From Verrucomicrobiales bacterium (GTDB lineage Bacteria; Verrucomicrobiota; Verrucomicrobiia; Verrucomicrobiales; DEV007), in the NCBI GenBank assembly GCA_029213195.1, contig JARGNI010000008.1:1-64000 (forward strand): 64,000 nucleotides of DNA, read 5' to 3'. Of this stretch, positions 33,870-42,802 are shown one piece after another. Every line of letters begins with the position of its first letter. Position 1 is the stretch's first letter. The notes beneath the pieces were generated by a model. That model saw only the letters and a list, made by a program, of their open reading frames with translations, made no database searches and was not told where the DNA came from. The translations under genes were made by a program, and so were the position numbers.

Positions 33870-35303
33870 ATGAGATATACATTCAACCTGAAAACACTGT
33901 TGTTGGCCACTTGTCTGGTAGTGCCGCTCCTGTTTGGATCCATCGCTCCTGTCTTTGCTCAGGACGAGGCTCCCGCTGCTGAAGCTGCACCTGCCGAAGA
34001 GGCCGCTGAACCCGAAGCTGGCTCGATCGAAGAGTATAACGCTTTCGTTGAAGGAGCCGCTGGTGAGGGCCTTGTTCCCACCTTCGACTTCTTCACCGTT
34101 TCCATGCTCTGGACCGTCATCGCTGCCGCGATGGTGTTTATTATGCACCTTGGCTTCGCAACGCTCGAGGCCGGTCTGACCCAGTCGAAGAACACGGTTA
34201 ATATCCTGTTCAAGAACGTCTGGATCATCAGTATCGGACTCCTGACCTACGCATTGCTTGGATTCAATACCCACTATCCGGTGGATTCCTGGCAAATCGA
34301 GGGATGGTTGGGCATCAACGGCCCGATCACTGATCTCAGTGGACCTGGCAATGACGACTGGAGCTATGGTGGTCTCAGCCTCGCCATGACCGCCTACGGT
34401 GACTTTATCTTCCAGGCGATGTTCGCCGCTACCGCTGCAACCATCGTTTCTGGTGCGGTTGCTGAGCGGGTCAAGCTCTCCAGCTTCATGGTTTTCTCCA
34501 CGATTCTCGTGGCCTTTGGATACACGATCGCCGGCTCCTGGCACTGGGGTGGTGGTTGGCTCGGAAGCCTTCCTACGGGAGGATTCTACGACTTCGCCGG
34601 TTCTACGGTGGTGCACGGCTTCGGTGGTGCGGCAGCTCTTGCCTGTGTCATGATTCTCGGGCCTCGTAAGGGCAAGTATACGAAGGATGGCATCAAGCCA
34701 ATCCTCGGACACAGCATGCCTCTGGCAGCGATCGGTGTTTTCCTTCTCTTCTTCGGATGGTTTGGATTCAACGGTGGATCGGTTCTCTCTGCGAATCCTG
34801 GTCCTCTCGGTCTTGTCTTCACCACGACGGCACTTGCTGCTGCTGCTGGTGCGGTGGCCTCGATCTTCACCTCGTTCATCGTTCTCAAGAAGCCTGACCT
34901 TTCCATGGCGCTGAACGGAATCCTTGCCGGTCTCGTGAGTATCACGGCTGGTGCTGACTCCGTTCTTCCCTGGGAGGCAGTCCTCATGGGTGCCGTCGGT
35001 GGTGTGATCGTTGTCTTCTCGATCCTCTTCTTCGACAAGATCAAGATCGACGATCCAGTGGGTGCGATCTCCGTCCACGGAACCTGCGGTATCTGGGGAA
35101 CCCTTGCTGTCGGTATCTTCGGAGGCGTCAGCATCGTTTCCCAAGCCATCGGTGTCGTAGCGGTCTACCTGTTCGCCTTCGTCTTCGCCTTCGCCTTCTT
35201 CTACCTCATCAAGCTCGTCATGGGCGTTCGCGTCAGCGAAGAGGAAGAGGCCGAGGGACTCGATGTTGCCGAGCACGGTTCTCCTGCCTACCACATCAAC
35301 TAG
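33870..35303 (+). CDS. amt: Ammonium transporter
   Basis: A 477-residue Amt/Rh protein with an N-terminal signal peptide (TLLLATCLVVPLLFGSIAPVFA) and an Ala/Glu/Pro-rich linker before the first of eleven membrane helices. Landmarks include GFATLEAGLTQSKNTVN, FGYTIAGSWHWGGGWL and AISVHGTCGIWGTL, with the twin-His pore residues in HGFGG and VHGTCG. It imports NH4+/NH3 under nitrogen limitation. No glnB/glnK follows; the next gene is a cyclic-nucleotide-binding protein behind a terminator. A sigma54-like promoter precedes it. Confidence 0.95.
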   Translation: MRYTFNLKTLLLATCLVVPLLFGSIAPVFAQDEAPAAEAAPAEEAAEPEAGSIEEYNAFVEGAAGEGLVPTFDFFTVSMLWTVIAAAMVFIMHLGFATLEAGLTQSKNTVNILFKNVWIISIGLLTYALLGFNTHYPVDSWQIEGWLGINGPITDLSGPGNDDWSYGGLSLAMTAYGDFIFQAMFAATAATIVSGAVAERVKLSSFMVFSTILVAFGYTIAGSWHWGGGWLGSLPTGGFYDFAGSTVVHGFGGAAALACVMILGPRKGKYTKDGIKPILGHSMPLAAIGVFLLFFGWFGFNGGSVLSANPGPLGLVFTTTALAAAAGAVASIFTSFIVLKKPDLSMALNGILAGLVSITAGADSVLPWEAVLMGAVGGVIVVFSILFFDKIKIDDPVGAISVHGTCGIWGTLAVGIFGGVSIVSQAIGVVAVYLFAFVFAFAFFYLIKLVMGVRVSEEEEAEGLDVAEHGSPAYHIN

Positions 35304-35338
35304 TTCTTAATCTTTAGAGTCTTTTAGTGAGACCAGCG

Positions 35339-35369
35339 AGAGCGGTAGGGTTTTTCCCTGCCGCTCTTT
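35339..35369 (+). terminator. Intrinsic terminator after amt
   Basis: AGAGCGGTAGGG (35339-35350) pairs with CCCTGCCGCTCT (35356-35367) in a 12-base stem with one G-T pair and a T5 loop, followed by TTT. It ends amt transcription 36 bases after the stop. Confidence 0.8.
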
Positions 35370-35483
35370 CGCGTACTGGGGCGGCGGTTTTGGCAGGGCC
35401 GTTTCCTGGTTCAGCCTGACAAATGAGCTAAGACGTTGCTTTCCGGACTCGACAGGTAAGCTCAAAAATCCTATATTTCCCGC

Positions 35484-35990
35484 GTGCAAGAATACGCCTA
35501 CATCCACGACGAAGACGATGTCCCGGAAACCCTCATGGAGGTTCCTTTCCTGGAAGCGTTTACCAAGGAACATCTCGACCAGGTGTTGCATGCTGCCGCC
35601 TTTATCGAATGCGAGCCCGGCGATGTGATTATCGCAGAAGGGGATGCCGCTTCGCGAATCTTCATCCTCCTCGCAGGAGAGGTGGGGGTCGTCAAGGGAG
35701 GGGAGCAGCTTGTGACGATGGATCAGACCGGAGACATCTTCGGGGAGCTGGCTGCGCTGGAAGACGAGGTTCGCTCTGCCTCCGTGGTGTCGGTGCAGGA
35801 ATCCTTCTGCCTCGCGATCGATCAGAAATTCCTCGAGCACGTCATGCCCAAGGAAGACAACGCACCCTTTTACGCAGCGCTCTACGAGTTTATCGCCAAG
35901 CTGACGACCAAGCGTCTCAAGGCGACATCTGATTATCTTGCCACTGTCGATATGGAACTGCGTTCGCTGAAGGCAGTTCAGGCAGGCTAG
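35484..35990 (+). CDS. Cyclic-nucleotide-binding-domain protein
   Basis: A 168-residue cytoplasmic protein beginning at GTG 35484. Residues 25-135 are a CRP/CAP-type cNMP-binding fold: PGDVIIAEGDAASRIFILLAGEVGVV, DIFGELAALEDEVRSASVVS (the FGE...AxR phosphate-binding cassette, here with a Ser/Ala before the Arg-type position). No helix-turn-helix follows, so it is a stand-alone sensor rather than a transcription factor. The C-terminal helix may dimerise. Partner unknown. Confidence 0.85.
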   Translation: MQEYAYIHDEDDVPETLMEVPFLEAFTKEHLDQVLHAAAFIECEPGDVIIAEGDAASRIFILLAGEVGVVKGGEQLVTMDQTGDIFGELAALEDEVRSASVVSVQESFCLAIDQKFLEHVMPKEDNAPFYAALYEFIAKLTTKRLKATSDYLATVDMELRSLKAVQAG

Positions 35991-36139
35991 TCTCGCGAGC
36001 CTACTTCGGAGTGCACCAAGCCCCGGATTCCTCTGCCGGGCCGGGGAAAGGGGCTCCGGACGGCAACCGGACACCGAGCGATTCTCGGATCACCGGGTTT
36101 CGCCCCGGTTTCCCTGCTGCGACTCTTTGCGGAAAGGGA

Positions 36140-39100
36140 CTACTTTCTCGCTTTGGCCGTCTTCTTCTTGGGCTTTTCGTCCTCGGGTGAGACGTGGCCG
36201 GCGTTGAAGAGGAACTTGAGATCGTCCATCTCGAGATTGCGGGTGAACCCTTCCTCTCCGAGGACGCTGGTCATCATCGCGCTCTTCTGTTGCTGGAGAA
36301 CCCGGATCTTTTCTTCGACACTTTCGCGGACGAGGAGACGGTAGGCGTTGACCTTGCTCTCCTGCCCGATTCGGTGGCATCGGTCGATAGCCTGATTCTC
36401 AACCGCCGGGTTCCACCAGGGATCGTAAAGAACGACATAGCTCGCCGAGGTCAGGTTGAGACCGCTACCCCCGGCCTTGAGTGAGAGAAGGAAGGTCTTC
36501 GGATCCGGGCTTTCCTGGAAGTCACTGATGACTTCATGACGGTTCTTTGTCTGACCCGTGAGGTAGCTGATGGGGCGATCTCGCTCTTCGAGCTGTTCCT
36601 TGATGATATCCAGCATCGAGACGAACTGGCTGAAAACGAGCACTTTGTGGCCTTCTTCGTGCAGCTGGTCGAGCAGGTAGAAGAGAGCGTTGAGCTTGGA
36701 ACTCGGCTCGTGGAGATACTTGGGATCGAGAAGACCGGGGTGACAGCAGATCTGACGGAGGCGCATCAGCCCCTGAAGAATGACAAAGCTGTTCTTCCGC
36801 AGGCTGTCGTCGTTCTCGATGCCGAGAAGCACTTTCTGGATGCGTTCCAGCTCTTCCTGGTAGAGTTGCTTCTGGACGTCTTCCATTTCGCTGAAGACGT
36901 CTTCCTCGATCTTGGGAGGAAGGTCGAGCGCCACTTCTCCCTTGGTTCGGCGAAGGAGAAACGGGCGCAGCCGCGCCGTGAGTCGAGTCTGCGACTGGCC
37001 GTCCTTGCGCCGATCGAAGTGTTCCCGGAAATACTTCCGGTCTCCGAGAATCCCGGGCATGGCAAATCCCATGAGACTCCAGACATCGAGAAGACGGTTC
37101 TCGATCGGTGTTCCGGTCAGGACCAATCGGTTCTTGGCCTTGAGGCTGCGAGCGGATTTCGCGGCCTTGGAATCCGGATTCTTGATTTGCTGGCCCTCAT
37201 CGAGAATGATGCCGAGCCACTCGATGCCGGTCAGCTCTTCGGCGCAAGTGCGAAGCTGGCTGTAGTTGATGACGAGGAGGTCGACATCCTTGCCGAGGCG
37301 TTCGACGTCGAGTTCGGTCTTGTTTCGAAGCACCTGCACGCGGATCGCAGGAGCTGCCTTGATCACCTCGTCTCCCCAGACATCCAGGACGGACTTCGGA
37401 CAGACGACCAGGCTGGGGGGAGGATTCTCCGACCATTGGTCTCGCATCCAGAGCAGCCAGGTGAGTGACTGAATCGTTTTTCCGAGACCCATGTCGTCGG
37501 CGAGAATTCCCCCAAATTGGTTCGTCGCGAGGTAGGCGAGGAAGTGAAAACCTTCGACCTGGTAAGGCCGGAGATTGACGTTGAGTCCTGGAGGAACATC
37601 GGGGCGCACCTGCAGCTTCAGGTTGTTGGCGCGATCGGAGATCTTCTTCCATGCCGCAGCGTCGAAGACTTCCTTGGCGAGTGGTTCGGCCAATTGCAGG
37701 GCGTGCATGCGATGGACCTCGCCCGTGAGGTCGAAAGGATCGAGACCGATGCGGGAAACAGCTTCCTGCTGCTCCTCGCTGAGATTCATCTTGAGTCGGA
37801 GCCATCCGCCCCGTTCCATGCGGACAAACTCGCCGCGAGCCTGGACCAGTGCTCGGATTTCGTCCTGGGAAAGGTCCATGCCTTCCACTTTCACGACGAC
37901 CTTGAGATCGAACCAGTCGATATCCTCATCGACGACCTCGAAAGAGACTTGGGCTTCGACGGGATCCGCCTCGAGAGTGGCCAGGTCCTTGTCGGCTTCG
38001 ATCTGGATTGCCTCAGGGAGCGAGTCCAACCATTCGGCGTATTTCTCGGGGAAGTTCTTCGTCACTCGGGCGCGATAACATCCCAGGTTGCCGTCGTAGG
38101 TGGGCTGCATGGGAGCAATCAGGGCTCCGACCTTTCGCTGCAGCGTTCGGTCGTAGCGATAGAGGATTTCTCCTCCGGCCTCCGGCTTGTTCGTGACGTC
38201 CCATCCTTCGCGTCCCAGGATTTCTTCGCGTGAGCCATCACTGCTCCTCGCGATGATCTTCATCAGCATGTGCTCGCTGCTGGCGCCGGTTGCGCTGGAG
38301 GAAATACTGAGATCGAAAACAACGGAGAGATCTTCGCCCTGGATTCGTTTTTCGAGAGGTGCGGGAATATCGGCACCGAGACGATACAAAAAGGCAACCC
38401 CTGCTTCGCTCTCGACGACGGACGTCGGGATGACGACCCTCGGATCGATGAGCGTTTCGTTTTTGACCCAATGATCGGGACCTGGGAAAACCCACTCGTC
38501 GCTGAGATAGAGCGATTCGTCTCCGGGGAGCAAGCGAACGGTGTGGGAGACGTCGCGGTCATCACCCGTCACCAGTTGCAGCTCGTAGTCGTCCGTGCCC
38601 ATGGTGTCGGTGCGACAGACCCAGCGGAGAGGGAGCTGGCTCAGCTGGAAGGGGTGCTCGTCGAGATTGACGATGCGACCTTCGAGCTCGGGTTGATGAA
38701 AGAGGCGGTTGAGAAACCGGCAGTTGTCGATGCGATCGAGGCTGAGCCCGCCTTCGGTGCTCTCTTCGTGATGGGCCGCATAGAGAAATTTGCTCCAGAG
38801 AATTTCGGAGGCGGCATCCATGCGGAGCCCTCCGTTGGAATAGCGTTCCTGGAGATTTTCGAAATCGTCTTCTTCCGTGACTCGTTCGAAGGCCTGGTTG
38901 TCTCCGCGACGCACCATGAGACGTGCCTCACGCGTGCTGATACGCAGGCGAAACTCAACTGCTTCCACGCCTTCATCGGAGGGGCGCTTTTCGAAGACTT
39001 CGACCTGGTAGCGCCACTCGCTTTCCTCGCGACGGCGTTCCCATTCGGCAATGCGCTGGTGAGTCCACTCGCGGTCGGTGACGACTTCGAGAAACTCGGG

Positions 39101-39664
39101 GTAGTCGTAGTTCCCTTTCTCGAAGGCGTGGGCGATATAGTTCCAGAACTCGAGAATATTGTTCGGAGGGGTCGGCCAGAGGATGAGTGGATCGAAGGTT
39201 TCGACGGGCCAGCGAGGATTGAGACGAACCAGGTCGGAGTCGAAGATCTCCCGTTCCAGTTCGAAACGGCGGAAACGCCGCTCGAGTTTTCCGAGAAATT
39301 CATCCTCTTCCCCGGTGAGCGCTCGTCCCAGTTTTTCCTCGATCACTTCGGTGAGGGACTGCTCGCCGACTTCGTTGGGTGCTTCGGGGAGTTCTCCTTT
39401 TCGCGCGATCTTCTCCAGCATGGTCGCGTAGAGCGCCGCCTTGCCGGATTCACTTTTTTCGTCTGCCTCGCCGGTCCACTCGTTTCCCTGGAGCTGCAAC
39501 TTGGTGCGGCAGGACCAGTCTCCGTCCTCGATTTTTCCCTGGATGAGAAGGTGATTTCCGAAAATCTGGGTAACAGCACCTTCGTCGTGGAGGCGCTGTC
39601 CCTCATTTTTCTGATCGTCGGAGAAGGAGTTGAGGAAGTCGAGCGTCGCGCGATCAACATTCAT
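36140..39664 (-). CDS. SNF2/SWI2-family helicase
   Basis: A 1174-residue protein. The C-terminal half is a SNF2 double RecA engine: GILADDMGLGKTIQSLTWLL (Walker A), LDEGQQIKN (a DEGQ variant of the usual DEAQ/DEAH box), LTGTPIENRL, then RLRQICCHPGLL, VLVFSQFVSMLDII and QAIDRCHRIGQ. The first 650 residues form a long, acidic, possibly SNF2-N-type region with no zinc SWIM motif seen. Bacterial SNF2 proteins remodel protein-DNA contacts or act with RNA polymerase. Start at 39664 chosen over an upstream start at 39760 with unlikely sequence. Confidence 0.9.
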   Translation of the reverse strand: MNVDRATLDFLNSFSDDQKNEGQRLHDEGAVTQIFGNHLLIQGKIEDGDWSCRTKLQLQGNEWTGEADEKSESGKAALYATMLEKIARKGELPEAPNEVGEQSLTEVIEEKLGRALTGEEDEFLGKLERRFRRFELEREIFDSDLVRLNPRWPVETFDPLILWPTPPNNILEFWNYIAHAFEKGNYDYPEFLEVVTDREWTHQRIAEWERRREESEWRYQVEVFEKRPSDEGVEAVEFRLRISTREARLMVRRGDNQAFERVTEEDDFENLQERYSNGGLRMDAASEILWSKFLYAAHHEESTEGGLSLDRIDNCRFLNRLFHQPELEGRIVNLDEHPFQLSQLPLRWVCRTDTMGTDDYELQLVTGDDRDVSHTVRLLPGDESLYLSDEWVFPGPDHWVKNETLIDPRVVIPTSVVESEAGVAFLYRLGADIPAPLEKRIQGEDLSVVFDLSISSSATGASSEHMLMKIIARSSDGSREEILGREGWDVTNKPEAGGEILYRYDRTLQRKVGALIAPMQPTYDGNLGCYRARVTKNFPEKYAEWLDSLPEAIQIEADKDLATLEADPVEAQVSFEVVDEDIDWFDLKVVVKVEGMDLSQDEIRALVQARGEFVRMERGGWLRLKMNLSEEQQEAVSRIGLDPFDLTGEVHRMHALQLAEPLAKEVFDAAAWKKISDRANNLKLQVRPDVPPGLNVNLRPYQVEGFHFLAYLATNQFGGILADDMGLGKTIQSLTWLLWMRDQWSENPPPSLVVCPKSVLDVWGDEVIKAAPAIRVQVLRNKTELDVERLGKDVDLLVINYSQLRTCAEELTGIEWLGIILDEGQQIKNPDSKAAKSARSLKAKNRLVLTGTPIENRLLDVWSLMGFAMPGILGDRKYFREHFDRRKDGQSQTRLTARLRPFLLRRTKGEVALDLPPKIEEDVFSEMEDVQKQLYQEELERIQKVLLGIENDDSLRKNSFVILQGLMRLRQICCHPGLLDPKYLHEPSSKLNALFYLLDQLHEEGHKVLVFSQFVSMLDIIKEQLEERDRPISYLTGQTKNRHEVISDFQESPDPKTFLLSLKAGGSGLNLTSASYVVLYDPWWNPAVENQAIDRCHRIGQESKVNAYRLLVRESVEEKIRVLQQQKSAMMTSVLGEEGFTRNLEMDDLKFLFNAGHVSPEDEKPKKKTAKARK

Positions 39665-39971
39665 AAATAGCAGAGAAAATCGGGGAAGGGGATGATGGAA
39701 GCTGTGAGAAACAGCGAGGGGATGAGAACGGAAGCGTTCTACGAACGGATCCCCCGGCACAGGGCAGGGGGTCGGAAGTGTACGGCCTTGAAGGTCTCAA
39801 GGCAAACCCCTTTCGCAAGAGGTCGTGTCGAGGGGAGATCCGGGTCTCCTTGCAGAGAAACGATGCTCAAGAATCACCGGTGAGGAGCGGCGACAAAGTG
39901 CATCCCCGGCGAGATCGCCCGATCAGGAAAAGAGCGGCCTTTCGCGGAGGGATGCAATTTCCCGTCGAGCC
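39665..39971. other. Gap between SNF2 gene and rpsF
   Basis: A 307-base gap without a supported gene. It contains a minus-strand GTAG-headed hairpin (39725-39742), a 7-base stem GCCTTGA/TCAAGGC at about 39784-39802 and a perfect TCACCGGTGA at 39874-39883. No promoter or terminator is convincing. Confidence 0.6.
39725..39742 (-). repeat. Short GTAG-headed hairpin
   Basis: On the minus strand GTAG (39742-39739) overlaps a 6-base stem AGAACG/CGTTCT with a CTTC tetraloop. It is shorter than the other REP-like elements, but keeps the head-plus-hairpin design. Confidence 0.4.
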
Positions 39972-40259
39972 CTAGCGGCGACGGTAATGCTGAAGCATCA
40001 CCTGGTCGCTGAGCTTGAGGTGCGTCTCGACCGTGTCGACGACGGCAGGTTCGGCTTCGAACTGAAACTGGACGTAGTAGCCGTGCTTCTGCTTGGCGAA
40101 ATTGGTGTGGGCAAACTCCTTGCGACCGATCCGGTCGATCTGCTCGAGAGTGGCTCCGCTGGATTCCAGCTCTTTCGTGATGTTACCCACCATTTCTTCG
40201 ATGCCCTCTTCCTGACCCTGCATTTTGAGGACATAGACTCCTTCGTACTTCCGTTTCAT
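39972..40259 (-). CDS. rpsF: 30S ribosomal protein S6
   Basis: A 95-residue S6 protein, MKRKYEGVYVLKMQGQEEGI onward, with the family's YVQFQFEAEPAVVDTVETHL segment and normal length. Start at 40259; residues upstream are not conserved. It follows pth in the same direction (63-base gap). The usual downstream ssb and rpsR are missing; a SNF2 helicase gene comes next instead. It binds 16S rRNA with S18 in the small subunit. Confidence 0.95.
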   Translation of the reverse strand: MKRKYEGVYVLKMQGQEEGIEEMVGNITKELESSGATLEQIDRIGRKEFAHTNFAKQKHGYYVQFQFEAEPAVVDTVETHLKLSDQVMLQHYRRR

Positions 40260-40322
40260 GAACTGTAGATTTTGTATCAATCAAAAGGGGAATCTTCCCC
40301 CATAAATGAAGAAATTCCAGGG

Positions 40323-40937
40323 TCAGTTGAACCGGTTCATTGCCGTATCGAGACCACTGGAAACCGCACAATTTACTCCATCCTCAGCAATCGCTAGAAC
40401 TTTTTCCAATTCCTTCCACTCTTCTTCCTCAAATCGACCGAGTACGTGGTCGACCATTCCTGCGGTTTCGTTCGCGCTTCCGATGCCAATCTTGAGCCGG
40501 GGGAAGTCTTTGGTGCCGAGATATTCGATGATGGATTTGATCCCGTTGTGCCCTCCTGCCGAGCCCGTGGCGCGAAATCGAATCTTTCCGATCGGGAGAT
40601 CGACATCATCGTAGACGATCAGGATTTGCTCGGGTTTCAGCTTGTGGAGACGGGCGATCCTCGAGACGGCGTTCCCGCTGAGATTCATGTAGGTGAGCGG
40701 TTTGGCGAGGATGGTGCGCGGGGAGTCCGAGGCGATCTTGGCGCGGAGCTTCCTTTCGCGACTCCACTTCCAGCCTTCCTTTTTCGCGATCTGGTCGACC
40801 AGGGCGAAACCGATATTGTGGCGGGTTCCTTCGTATTCCAGTCCGGGGTTTCCCAGGCCTACGATCAGACGAATCCCAGACGAGGGATCGTCCGGCGCAG
40901 GGGGATCAGAGGAGAAGATTCGATTCAAAAGGCTCAC
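40323..40937 (-). CDS. pth: Peptidyl-tRNA hydrolase
   Basis: A roughly 204-residue enzyme that frees stalled peptidyl-tRNA. LIVGLGNPGLEYEGTRHNIGFALVD (His in RHNIG), KPLTYMNLSGNAV and DDVDLPIGKIRFRATGSAGGHNGIKS hold the catalytic Asn, Asp and His. The start is uncertain: the frame has a GTG at 40937 and a TTG at 41033, with no ATG before the conserved core. I favour GTG 40937. The order pth-rpsF suggests one operon. Confidence 0.93.
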   Translation of the reverse strand: MSLLNRIFSSDPPAPDDPSSGIRLIVGLGNPGLEYEGTRHNIGFALVDQIAKKEGWKWSRERKLRAKIASDSPRTILAKPLTYMNLSGNAVSRIARLHKLKPEQILIVYDDVDLPIGKIRFRATGSAGGHNGIKSIIEYLGTKDFPRLKIGIGSANETAGMVDHVLGRFEEEEWKELEKVLAIAEDGVNCAVSSGLDTAMNRFN

Positions 40938-41157
40938 CTGGGAAGAATATCGTGACCTGTCGGAAATTCCTCTGAAATCCTCGTTTTGTTCGGGATCGCC
41001 TGGGTAGCCTTGGTCAATAAGCGAGTGAGTCAACAGGGTTCGATGAGAGACTCAACTCTGTCGGATTTTCGATAAGACCTGGGGATCGGCCCTTTTGTAA
41101 GACACGCAAAGCGGTAGCGCCGTCCAGATTTTGCGTTTAGCCTGTGCGCCCTTTCTC

Positions 41158-42324
41158 ATGAGCGAAATAGGTCAGGTCGAAACTCAATTTCAAACTATCG
41201 CCACCCCCGAGGATCCGTTTCTCTTTCGGGATGGGGCGAAGCTCGATCATGTCGAGATCGCCTACGAGACCTACGGCACGCTCAACGAGGATGGTTCGAA
41301 TGCGATCCTCCTCTTCCATGCCTTTTCCGGGAGTCAGCATGCCGCAGGGACCAACCCCGGGGTCGAGAAAACGGAGTTCTGGACTCCAGAATGCGAACCC
41401 GGATGGTGGGATCTTTTCATCGGCCCCGGCAAAGCGCTGGATACGGATCGCTATTTCATCATCTGTGCCAACTACCTGGGGGGATGCTACGGCACGACGG
41501 GTCCTGCCTCGATCGATCCGGCGACCGGGAAGAGATATGGGTCGGCTTTTCCCAGTGTCACGGTGCAGGATGTGGTCAAGAGCCAGGCAAAATTGCTTGA
41601 TGTGCTTGGTGTCGAGCAGCTGGTCGCGGTGATCGGCCCTTCGACGGGAGGGCTGAGTTGCGTGACGTTTGCGACCTTGTTCCCGGAGCGAGTTCGACTC
41701 GTCATTCCCATCGCGACGGGAGTGCGGACGACCGTCCTGAACCGGATCATTCTTCTCGAGCAGATCCTCGCGATCGAGAATGACCCGATGTTTCGGTCGG
41801 GAGAATACTACGAATCCGGTGCTCCCGAGACAGGATTGGGACTCGCCCGAATGATCAGTCACAAGACCTTTGTCCACCTCAACGCGATCGAGCGGCGGGC
41901 GAGCAAGGATGTGGTCCAGCCCGAGGACCGGTTTTCCTGGTACCGGGCGCACGACCATGTCGAGAGCTACATGCTCCACCAGGGAAAGAAGTTCACCGAC
42001 CGATTCGATGCGAATACCTATCTCCGCATCTGCGAGATGTGGAGTCGCTATGATCCTGTGATCGAGGCGAATGCAAGAAACCCGCTCGATTTGTTCCAGC
42101 GTTCGCAGGAAGCGGGACACCAGTATCTCGTTTTCAGTATCGACGAGGATTACTGCTTCTATCCCGAGGAGCAGGCGGCGTTGGTCGAGGCCTTGAAGGA
42201 GGCCGAGGTGTCGCATCTTTTCCTCACGGTGCATTCCGAGAAAGGACACGATTCCTTTCTCCTCGAACCCGACCTCTACACCCCGCATATCCAGGTGATG
42301 CTTCAGAATGCGACCCTGGATTGA
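41158..42324 (+). CDS. metX: Homoserine O-acetyltransferase family (MetX-like)
   Basis: A 388-residue alpha/beta hydrolase-fold acyltransferase for methionine synthesis. GWWDLFIGPGKALDTDRYFI, LGGCYGTTGPASIDP and SAFPSVTVQDVV match MetX. The nucleophile elbow reads GPSTGG rather than GGSMGG; the Asp and His of the triad sit in FSIDEDYCFYP and EKGHDSFLLE. The variant elbow leaves open a related acyltransferase. Start at 41158 rather than TTG 41131. No methionine riboswitch is evident in the 220-base leader. Confidence 0.85.
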   Translation: MSEIGQVETQFQTIATPEDPFLFRDGAKLDHVEIAYETYGTLNEDGSNAILLFHAFSGSQHAAGTNPGVEKTEFWTPECEPGWWDLFIGPGKALDTDRYFIICANYLGGCYGTTGPASIDPATGKRYGSAFPSVTVQDVVKSQAKLLDVLGVEQLVAVIGPSTGGLSCVTFATLFPERVRLVIPIATGVRTTVLNRIILLEQILAIENDPMFRSGEYYESGAPETGLGLARMISHKTFVHLNAIERRASKDVVQPEDRFSWYRAHDHVESYMLHQGKKFTDRFDANTYLRICEMWSRYDPVIEANARNPLDLFQRSQEAGHQYLVFSIDEDYCFYPEEQAALVEALKEAEVSHLFLTVHSEKGHDSFLLEPDLYTPHIQVMLQNATLD

Positions 42325-42338
42325 TGTGGCGGTCCCCA

Positions 42339-42356
42339 CGTGAAAAATTCTTCACG
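42339..42356 (+). terminator. Weak hairpin after metX
   Basis: CGTGAA (42339-42344) and TTCACG (42351-42356) form a 6-base stem with an AAATTC loop 15 bases after the metX stop. The tail lacks a T tract, so the call is tentative. Confidence 0.3.
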
Positions 42357-42405
42357 CCAAGAGAGACCGTTTGATTATTCGAAATCGCTCCGGTAATCTC
42401 GCCTC

Positions 42406-42708
42406 ATGGTGAGACACAATGTATTTTTCTGGTTGGACGAGTCCCTGACCGATGAGCAGAAGCTCTCTTTCGAAGAAGGGCTCAAAGCGCTTTTCGAGAT
42501 CGATGTCGTGGCGAACGGAAGCTTCGGAAAGCCTGCGGGGACTCCTGAACGCCCCGTGACCCAGAACACTTTCGACTACGCCCTCGTTCTCGAGTTCGAC
42601 TCCGTGGAGCAGCACAACGCCTACCAGGTTCACGACGAGCACACGGTTTTTGTGGATCAGTTCAGCCAGTGGTTCAAGCAAGTCCGAGTCTACGACACCC
42701 AGTTCTGA
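42406..42708 (+). CDS. Dabb-family stress-responsive protein
   Basis: A 100-residue alpha/beta-barrel protein: MVRHNVFFWLDESLTDEQKLSF at the start and VLEFDSVEQHNAYQVHDEHTVFVDQF near the end are the Dabb pattern. Members dimerise and include cyclases and stress proteins. A role is not predictable from context. Confidence 0.88.
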   Translation: MVRHNVFFWLDESLTDEQKLSFEEGLKALFEIDVVANGSFGKPAGTPERPVTQNTFDYALVLEFDSVEQHNAYQVHDEHTVFVDQFSQWFKQVRVYDTQF

Positions 42709-42802
42709 AATCGGCACCACTGCGGGCATCCGAGTGGAGAGCGAAAGATCGGTTATTTTGCCTTAGACATTTCGAAACACTCCCCCACATTACGACAACG
42801 CT

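Noticed and set aside
38270-39670. 466-residue open frame opposite the SNF2 gene
   Set aside because: Antisense shadow of a clear helicase gene.
41111-41119. GCGGTAGCG resembling part of an ops element before metX
   Set aside because: Only a partial match and no reason for an RfaH-type factor to act on metX; it has no palindrome either.
40938-41157. Possible SAM riboswitch before metX
   Set aside because: No conserved four-way-junction stems or terminator could be seen in the 220-base leader.
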